Of a stretch of DNA of 64,000 nucleotides, positions 59,348-64,000 are shown piece after piece. Below the pieces are notes generated by a model. The model searched no databases. It saw only the letters and a program-made list of their open reading frames with translations, and was not told the origin of the DNA. The translations under genes and the position numbers were made by a program. Location: contig CALFZO010000081.1 of assembly GCA_937952305.1 (NCBI GenBank), positions 49,024 to 113,023 on the forward strand, given 5' to 3'. Position 1 is the stretch's first letter; each line of letters starts with the position of its first letter. The stretch comes from an uncultured Anaerolineales bacterium (GTDB lineage Bacteria > Chloroflexota > Anaerolineae > Anaerolineales > UBA6663).

Positions 59348-61084
59348 TTATGGGCAGATCAACGTCGGCAGCAGGCTGCGCCGCAATACATGATCAACCG
59401 TGCTGCCCAAGGCAATCTCCAGAAAAGGGCCGCGCCCATAACCGCCCATGATGATCAGATCGCTGGCCTGCTCGGCGGCCTGCCGGAGCACGGTTTCAGC
59501 CACCGGCCCAGTGGCGACGTGGTAGGTGGCGGACAGGCCGCGGGCCGTCAGCTGCTCGCGGGCCTGCGCCGCGGCCGCGGCCGCGTCGAAGCCGCCGGCG
59601 CCGACGCACACTACCGCCAACGCCAGGCTCCAGTGCTCGGCGCAATAGGCCGCGACCTGCAGCGCGCTGTCGGCCTTGGGGCTGCCGTTGTAGGCCACCA
59701 ACGCCCGGCCCAGGCGCACGACCCGCGGCTGCGGCGTAACCAGGAGCGGACTGGCACAATTGCGGACCAGCGTGCGCAGCCCGGAGCTGAGCTTGGCCCA
59801 CGGCTCCGGCCGCGGTGGATGAGCCAGCCGGACGATGGTCATGTCCACCCAGGCCGAACGCTCACAGATCCGCTCGGCCACCTCGCCAGCCTCCACTGCC
59901 AACCGACCGGGGATACCGGCCGCCTGACAGCGCTGCTCGAACTCCGCCTTGACGGCCCGGGCGTGCTCGTCGGTGCGCTGGCCCGGCTTGGGCACGACGT
60001 ACAGGCCCAAGACCCGGCCCCGCTCGCGGCGCGCCACTTCGCCGGCCAAGGCGAGCGCGGCCCAACCCGAGCGCGCGCCAGTGACGGGCACCAGCAAGTT
60101 GGTGAACAAGCGAAATGCCGATCCCAGCGCTTCGCCAGCCGGCCCAGCTTGCTCCCGCCGCCAGTCACCGGGCCGCACGCCGGCTATGCCAGCGGGCTCC
60201 CGATCACGCAGCCGGGTCAACACCCGGCCCACAAAGCTGAACAATCCGGGCTGGGCCGCCGGCTGGTCGTCGAGCGCTGGCGCGCCGCGCTCAAACTCCC
60301 AATCCAGAAACTCTTCCAACAACAGCCGATAACCGGACACCGCCAAATACAGGTCGGCCTCGGTGCGGCCCGGGAAACGCGCCAACGCCGCATGCTCCTG
60401 GATCACGCGGGCCACCGGCAGATAGACCTGGTCGTACCAGTCGACAATGGCCTCCGCCTCCGTCACCTCCCGGCGCTGTTCCACGCCCATGACGTAGCGG
60501 TGCAGCCGGATGTGGCGCTCCAATTCGGCGTAGTGGCCAAGGCGCGTCAGCTCCAGATTGGCGCCGGGGCGGAGCCGATCCAGTTGCGTCCGCTCCAGGA
60601 AGTCCACATAGCGCGCCTTCAGGATCAACTCGCGCGGATCCGTTTCCGGCGTCAGCGGCACCCGGCTGCGCACTTCCGTGACAAAGGCCTCAATATGGGT
60701 GACGCCCAGATCGCGGGCCACCGAGACACGATGGTTGCCGTCCAGCACAAAGTAGACTTCCCCGACTTGATAAACCTCGATGGGCGGCAGCCCCTGCGTA
60801 TCCTTGAACCGATACTTGATTTCCGACCAACGGTGTTCGGCGTGATCGGTCAGGGGCAGGAAATCACGGGTGAAATCGCCCGGCCGGCCGACACTGCCGA
60901 CGATGGCCGCGATGGGAATCTCGCGCAGCGTCCGGCGTCCGGTCAACTCCATATGCAGCCGTTGGCGGACGTCCTCGAAGTCGAGCAGGTCGATGGACTT
61001 GCCTGTCAGGCGCGCCCAGACTTGCTCGAGTTCGGCCCGGAACCGGGCCCGTTGAAAGTTGCGCGTGTAGCGTGTGTATTCCAT
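59348..61084 (-). CDS. ParB/sulfiredoxin-like domain fused to two universal stress protein (USP) domains
   Basis: 578 residues. Residues 1-165 form a ParB/Srx-like domain: LTGRRTLREIPIAAIVGSVGRPGDF, GLPPIEVYQVGEVYFVLDGNHRVSVARDLGV (about 101-130; DGNHR motif). The middle (165-330) is helical with no family that I recognise. Two USP domains follow: about 335-460 (LFTNLLVPVTGARSG, VLGLYVVPK, DMTIVRLAHPP, VRNCASPLLVTP) and about 470-578 (RALVAYNGSPKADSALQVAAYCAEHW, DLIIMGGYGRGPFLEIALGSTVDHVLRRSLLPTLI), the latter with the G-x2-G-x9-G-S ATP-binding motif typical of UspA. A nucleotide-sensing stress protein with an ancient nucleotide-cleft domain at its N terminus; function unknown. It lies between the SnoaL genes and the pathway genes. 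Confidence 0.75.
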   Translation of the reverse strand: MEYTRYTRNFQRARFRAELEQVWARLTGKSIDLLDFEDVRQRLHMELTGRRTLREIPIAAIVGSVGRPGDFTRDFLPLTDHAEHRWSEIKYRFKDTQGLPPIEVYQVGEVYFVLDGNHRVSVARDLGVTHIEAFVTEVRSRVPLTPETDPRELILKARYVDFLERTQLDRLRPGANLELTRLGHYAELERHIRLHRYVMGVEQRREVTEAEAIVDWYDQVYLPVARVIQEHAALARFPGRTEADLYLAVSGYRLLLEEFLDWEFERGAPALDDQPAAQPGLFSFVGRVLTRLRDREPAGIAGVRPGDWRREQAGPAGEALGSAFRLFTNLLVPVTGARSGWAALALAGEVARRERGRVLGLYVVPKPGQRTDEHARAVKAEFEQRCQAAGIPGRLAVEAGEVAERICERSAWVDMTIVRLAHPPRPEPWAKLSSGLRTLVRNCASPLLVTPQPRVVRLGRALVAYNGSPKADSALQVAAYCAEHWSLALAVVCVGAGGFDAAAAAAQAREQLTARGLSATYHVATGPVAETVLRQAAEQASDLIIMGGYGRGPFLEIALGSTVDHVLRRSLLPTLICP

Positions 61085-61121
61085 CAGCGAGCGCCGCTGA
61101 GCGGCAGCTTACGCCGCCGCC

Positions 61122-62327
61122 TTAGTCGTGATAGAGCTGCTGCAGGACGTCGAACTCGTTCCACGTCATCCACTCTTCCGTGATCCGGCCGTTCCGGATC
61201 ACGTGCTGGGTGATCCCCCACATCGTCACCCGCCGGCCGGTCGGCGCCCCGTAGATCCCAGGCCCGGTGTGCGTGCCCACCAGGCTCCAACGCGTGGCCG
61301 TGGTATAGCCCTCGGCGTCGTTGCCCATCCAGTACAGGTCGTCCACCGCGAAGACCAGGTCCGGGAAGGCCGCAATCATGGAGAGCACGAACGCCTGCAG
61401 TTCGCCCACCCCGTAGAAGGCCCGGTCCGTCACCCCGTAGAAACGCACGTTCGGCGCGTAGGCGTCACCGATCCGCCCCACCATCCGCCAATTCCAGACA
61501 TAGTGGAAGGTCCGGCGCAGAAAGTCCTCCACATCAAAGCCGGCCTGCGTGGACGGCGGCAGGTGCGCGGGTTTGCCCTGCCCCGGCAGCCGCGCTGGCT
61601 CGCCAAAGCGCGGATCGTTCAGCGCGCCGGCCTGAAGCCGCTGGTTGCCCAATTCGCGCGCCTTCGCCCGCAGGTCGTAGCCCATCTGCTGCAGCATGCT
61701 GGTGGTGTTGTAGATGACGTGCTCCAGGACGATCTCGTTGGCCACCGACACGCAGTTGGCGATCAGCCAGAACTGCAGCCTGCGGCCGGTGGGCGGCCCG
61801 AACTGGCTGAAGCCAGTGTGAGTGGCCTTCAGGACCGTCCGGTGCGAGGTGTAGAAGCCCACCTCGTCGTCGCCGGCCCAGATGATCTCGTCCGCGATCA
61901 GGCGGATGTCCGGGAAGGCGTTGATGAACTGCGCGGTGTTGGCGATGACCGGGTCGCGCCCCCAATTCAGCCCATAGTCGTCGGTCACCGGCGTCCGGTG
62001 GCTGTACAGCTCATAGATATAGCCGACGTCCTTCTGCTCCCAGACCTTGTGGGTGGCGCGGACGATGAAGTCGATGATGTCAGTGTAGTGCGGCTCGAAG
62101 CCGCGCAGGCTCTGGCGGCGCGGGCCGGGCCGCAACAGCTGCTGATCGGTGCCGAACTTGGTCCGCAGGGAAATGCTGTAATCCGTGGGATTGCGGCGCG
62201 GGCCGGTCTGATAACGCAGGGCGTGGGTGTCCAGGCGCGCGGCGTTCTCGGGCGGCAGGTAGGCGCTGGCTGGCGTGGCGCTGGTCGGCGACGGTTCGAC
62301 GGGGGCGGCGGCGGGCTGTTCCGACAT
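61122..62327 (-). CDS. Tandem SnoaL-like (ester cyclase/NTF2-fold) protein, paralogue A
   Basis: 401 residues from the ATG at 62327 with ccaggagagcccc before it; a GTG at 62381 overlapping the upstream stop has no spaced site. Two SnoaL-like units: first about 90-225 (VRATHKVWEQKDVGYIYELY, INAFPDIRLIADEIIWAGDDEVGFYTSHRTVLKATHTG) and second about 275-400 (FLRRTFHYVWNWRMVGRIGDAYAPNVRFYG, AFPDLVFAVDDLYWMGNDAEGYTTATRWSLVGTHTGPGIYGAPTGRRVTMWGITQHVIRNGRITEEWM). The GTHTG...G-x-P-T-G-R core is shared with aldol cyclases and ester cyclases that close polyketide rings or serve as steroid-isomerase-like binding pockets. N-terminal 40 residues are Pro/Ala-rich. Substrate unknown. Confidence 0.82.
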   Translation of the reverse strand: MSEQPAAAPVEPSPTSATPASAYLPPENAARLDTHALRYQTGPRRNPTDYSISLRTKFGTDQQLLRPGPRRQSLRGFEPHYTDIIDFIVRATHKVWEQKDVGYIYELYSHRTPVTDDYGLNWGRDPVIANTAQFINAFPDIRLIADEIIWAGDDEVGFYTSHRTVLKATHTGFSQFGPPTGRRLQFWLIANCVSVANEIVLEHVIYNTTSMLQQMGYDLRAKARELGNQRLQAGALNDPRFGEPARLPGQGKPAHLPPSTQAGFDVEDFLRRTFHYVWNWRMVGRIGDAYAPNVRFYGVTDRAFYGVGELQAFVLSMIAAFPDLVFAVDDLYWMGNDAEGYTTATRWSLVGTHTGPGIYGAPTGRRVTMWGITQHVIRNGRITEEWMTWNEFDVLQQLYHD

Positions 62328-62377
62328 GAGGGGCTCTCCTGGCTGAGGGGTGCGGGAACGCGTGGAGCGGGCCACGG

Positions 62378-63577
62378 TCACTCCCTGAGAATCTGGGCCA
62401 GCACTTCAAACTCGTTGAACATCATCCACTCTTCCGTGATCTTGCCATCCTTGATCACGTGCTGGGTAATGCCCCAGATATAGACGCGCCGGCCGGTGGG
62501 CTGGCCATAGACGCCCGGCCCCGTGTGCGTGCCCACCATGCTCCAGCGCGTGGAGGTGGTAAAGCCCTCGCGCTCATTACCCATCCAGTACTGGTCGTCG
62601 ATGGTCACCATCAGGTCCGGGAACATGGAGATCAGGGAGATGACAAAGGCTTGATACTCGCCGCGCCCGTAGCCCTGCCGGTCGCTGGGGCCGAAGAAGC
62701 GCATGTTGGGCGCGTAGGCGTCGCGCACCTTGCCGAACATGCGCCAGTTCCAGATGTAGTGGTACACGCGGCGCAGGAAGTCGCCGGGGTCAAAGCCGCC
62801 CGTCGGGGCCGGCAGGTACTCAGGCTTGCGGTGGCCCAGTTGGCGGTCCGGCTCGCCCAGGCGCGGGGCCAGCACGCTGTCCCATTGGACTTGGCTGCCG
62901 AACTCGCGCGCCTTGGCGCGCACGTCATAGCCCAACTGCTGGAGCTGGGCCGAAGTGTTGTACAGCACCCACTCCTCGCGGATCTCGTTGGCGATGGTCC
63001 AGCACTCGGCGATCAGCCAGTAGTGCACCTTGCGGCCGGTGGGCGCGCCGTGCGCGCTATAGCCAGTGTTGGTGCCCCGGAGCACGGCGCGGTGCGAGGT
63101 GGTGAAGCCCACTTCGTCGTCGCCGGCCCAGACGACCTCGTCGGCGTAGCCGCGGAAATCCGGGAAGGCGTTGATGGCCTGCAGGGTGCCGGCCACCACG
63201 CGTTCGCGCCCGAACTGCTGGCCAGAGTCATCCTGCACCTTGGACTCCATGCCGTAGAACTCGTAGATGTAGCCGACGTTCTTCTCCTCCCACACAAAGT
63301 GTGTGGCGCGGACGATGAAGTCAATGATGTCGGCGTAGTGGTCCTCAAAGCCGCGCAGGCTCTGCCGGCGCTGGCCGGGGATATGCAGGAGCTGGTCCGA
63401 GCCGAACTTGGTCCGCACGGAGATGGAATAATCCGGCGGGTTGAGGCGTGGCTGGCCGTGGGGCCGCAGGACATGGGTCTCCAGCCGGGCGCGATTCTCG
63501 GCCGGCAGGCCGGCGGCGTCCGGCCGGGCGAGGGTGGTACTCAACGACTGGCGGGGATCCTGGGGCTCGTTATCCAT
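62378..63577 (-). CDS. Tandem SnoaL-like protein, paralogue B
   Basis: 399 residues after aaggacactgcc. Same plan as paralogue A with about half identity by eye: PPDYSISVRTKFGSDQLLHIPGQRRQSLRGFEDHYADIIDFIVRATHFVWEEKNVGYIYEFYG, first core AINAFPDFRGYADEVVWAGDDEVGFTTSHRAVLRGTNTGY, second core FLRRVYHYIWNWRMFGKVRDAYAPNMRFFG, SMFPDLMVTIDDQYWMGNEREGFTTSTRWSMVGTHTGPGVYGQPTGRRVYIWGITQHVIKDGKITEEWM. Shared N-terminal LRGFE-HY-DIIDFIV element shows the two-domain arrangement is old. Gap to A is about 50 bases. Confidence 0.82.
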   Translation of the reverse strand: MDNEPQDPRQSLSTTLARPDAAGLPAENRARLETHVLRPHGQPRLNPPDYSISVRTKFGSDQLLHIPGQRRQSLRGFEDHYADIIDFIVRATHFVWEEKNVGYIYEFYGMESKVQDDSGQQFGRERVVAGTLQAINAFPDFRGYADEVVWAGDDEVGFTTSHRAVLRGTNTGYSAHGAPTGRKVHYWLIAECWTIANEIREEWVLYNTSAQLQQLGYDVRAKAREFGSQVQWDSVLAPRLGEPDRQLGHRKPEYLPAPTGGFDPGDFLRRVYHYIWNWRMFGKVRDAYAPNMRFFGPSDRQGYGRGEYQAFVISLISMFPDLMVTIDDQYWMGNEREGFTTSTRWSMVGTHTGPGVYGQPTGRRVYIWGITQHVIKDGKITEEWMMFNEFEVLAQILRE

Positions 63578-63587
63578 GGCAGTGTCC

Positions 63588-64000
63588 TTAGGCCTTGGCC
63601 CGGCGGGCCAGGTAGAGCTGTTTCAAAATTGCCAGCTCATTGATCAGCGTCCATTCGTCCACAATCCGGCCGGCCCGGATCAAGTGCTGGGTCAAGCCCC
63701 ACACGCGCACCCGCTGGCCGGTCGGCTCGCCGAAGCGGCCGTGCCCGGTGTGCGTGCCAATCAGGCTCCAGCGCATGGACGTGCGGTAGGTGTCCGGGCC
63801 TTCCTGGTTCCAATACAGCTGGTCGATGCTGAAGCGCGCGTCCGGGAAGGCGGCCAGCAGGCCGAGCACAAAGGCGGTGTAGTCGCCGCGCCCGTACTCG
63901 CTCCGGCCGTGGGTCTGATGGAAGAGAACATCCGGTGCGTACACGTCGCGGATGACGTTGAACATGCGCCGGTTCCAGATCTCGTGCAGGTGGCGGCGCA
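63588..64000 (-). CDS. Tandem SnoaL-like protein, paralogue C (5' end beyond the window)
   Basis: About 137 residues are visible. The last domain reads in line with paralogues A and B: RRHLHEIWNRRMFNVIRDVYAPDVLFHQ, RGDYTAFVLGLLAAFPDARFSIDQLYWNQEGPDTYRTSMRWSLIGTHTGHGRFGEPTGQRVRVWGLTQHLIRAGRIVDEWTLINELAILKQL. The frame continues through the window edge at 64000, so the N-terminal part, and possibly the other SnoaL unit, lie outside. It starts the downstream minus-strand gene run in this window, with a 10-base gap to paralogue B. Confidence 0.8.
   Translation of the reverse strand, partial: RRHLHEIWNRRMFNVIRDVYAPDVLFHQTHGRSEYGRGDYTAFVLGLLAAFPDARFSIDQLYWNQEGPDTYRTSMRWSLIGTHTGHGRFGEPTGQRVRVWGLTQHLIRAGRIVDEWTLINELAILKQLYLARRAKA

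Noticed and set aside
58493..61183. Long antisense reading frame (about 896 codons) over the Ldh2 and ParB-USP genes
   Set aside because: High-GC coding DNA gives long antisense frames; no ribosome site, no domain, and it would lie opposite two clear gene families.
62328..62381. GTG start at 62381 for SnoaL paralogue A
   Set aside because: It overlaps the upstream stop (GTGA) but has no spaced ribosome site, while the ATG at 62327 follows ccaggagagcccc at good distance.
1..64000. tRNA, rRNA, CRISPR, insertion sequence or phage genes
   Set aside because: No cloverleaf, GGTTCRANTCC-type arm, rRNA stretch, repeat-spacer array or transposase frame was found by reading; a tRNA or CRISPR search was not run.

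Overview
The window is high-GC (about two thirds G+C by eye) bacterial chromosome, densely coded, with short gaps and many 4-8 nt start/stop overlaps. There is no rRNA, tRNA, CRISPR array, transposase or phage gene that I can see. The family mix suggests Chloroflexota (Anaerolineae/Caldilineae-like): a giant BTAD/NB-ARC/TPR activator, a LuxR-DUF805 membrane regulator, NarL-type two-component control beside a MacB-like exporter, proline/threonine-rich lipoproteins with WD40 or Cthe_2159 domains, and paralogous SnoaL proteins. This phylum assignment is inference; no marker gene is present.

Layout. Bases 1-9127 (+) hold assorted enzymes and membrane proteins: a PEP-utilising mobile-domain protein with a duplicated module (cut by the window start), an ICMT-like methyltransferase, an MFS exporter, a DUF1801 protein, a gluzincin-type protease overlapping a GT1 glycosyltransferase, an alpha/alpha-toroid protein and a uracil-DNA-glycosylase-like protein. 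Bases 9280-16520 (+) hold an ABC-2 (NatAB-like) exporter operon, a CPBP protease, a VOC protein, several small membrane proteins and lipoproteins of unknown role, and a DUF3224 protein. Bases 16524-21906 (-) form a response regulator / histidine kinase / MacB-like permease / ATPase module. Bases 22098-25140 (+) are lipoproteins, led by a WD40-plus-sulfatase-modifying-factor fusion. Bases 25186-28345 (-) are a cytochrome-b-like membrane protein with a Cys-rich tail and a GH97 glycosidase lipoprotein. Bases 28579-32821 (+) hold a Cthe_2159-like beta-helical lipoprotein, a PNPOx-like flavin protein, a DUF1905-YdeI-DUF1801 fusion and an Fe-S domain protein.

Bases 32839-35901 (-) encode the BTAD regulator, whose start region carries a perfect -10 box overlapped by an inverted repeat. 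Bases 35997-41148 (+) include a methyltransferase, a short UvrA paralogue and an uncharacterised protein. Bases 41257-44875 (-) are a stand-alone 5'-3' exonuclease, a VOC protein and an ABC exporter fused to a cyclic-nucleotide-binding domain. Bases 45148-48412 (+) are a GH36 alpha-galactosidase overlapping galT, which together take alpha-galactosides towards UDP-galactose. A LuxR-DUF805 gene (48833-49495) follows a 420-base gene-poor stretch.

From 64000 down to 49492 every gene is on the minus strand with small gaps, a probable catabolic operon or set of operons. In order of transcription they are three paralogous tandem-SnoaL proteins, a ParB-like/USP/USP fusion, an Ldh2-family dehydrogenase, a creatininase-like hydrolase, an SDR, a FucI/AraA-fold isomerase, an HpcH/HpaI aldolase, a transaldolase, a nitrilase-superfamily amidase, a HisD-family dehydrogenase without other his genes, and a MetE-C-like methyltransferase. 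Isomerase, C-C lyases, oxidoreductases and hydrolases together look like a pathway for an unusual sugar, sugar acid or sulfonate. The substrate cannot be read from sequence alone; this locus is the best candidate in the window for an undescribed system.
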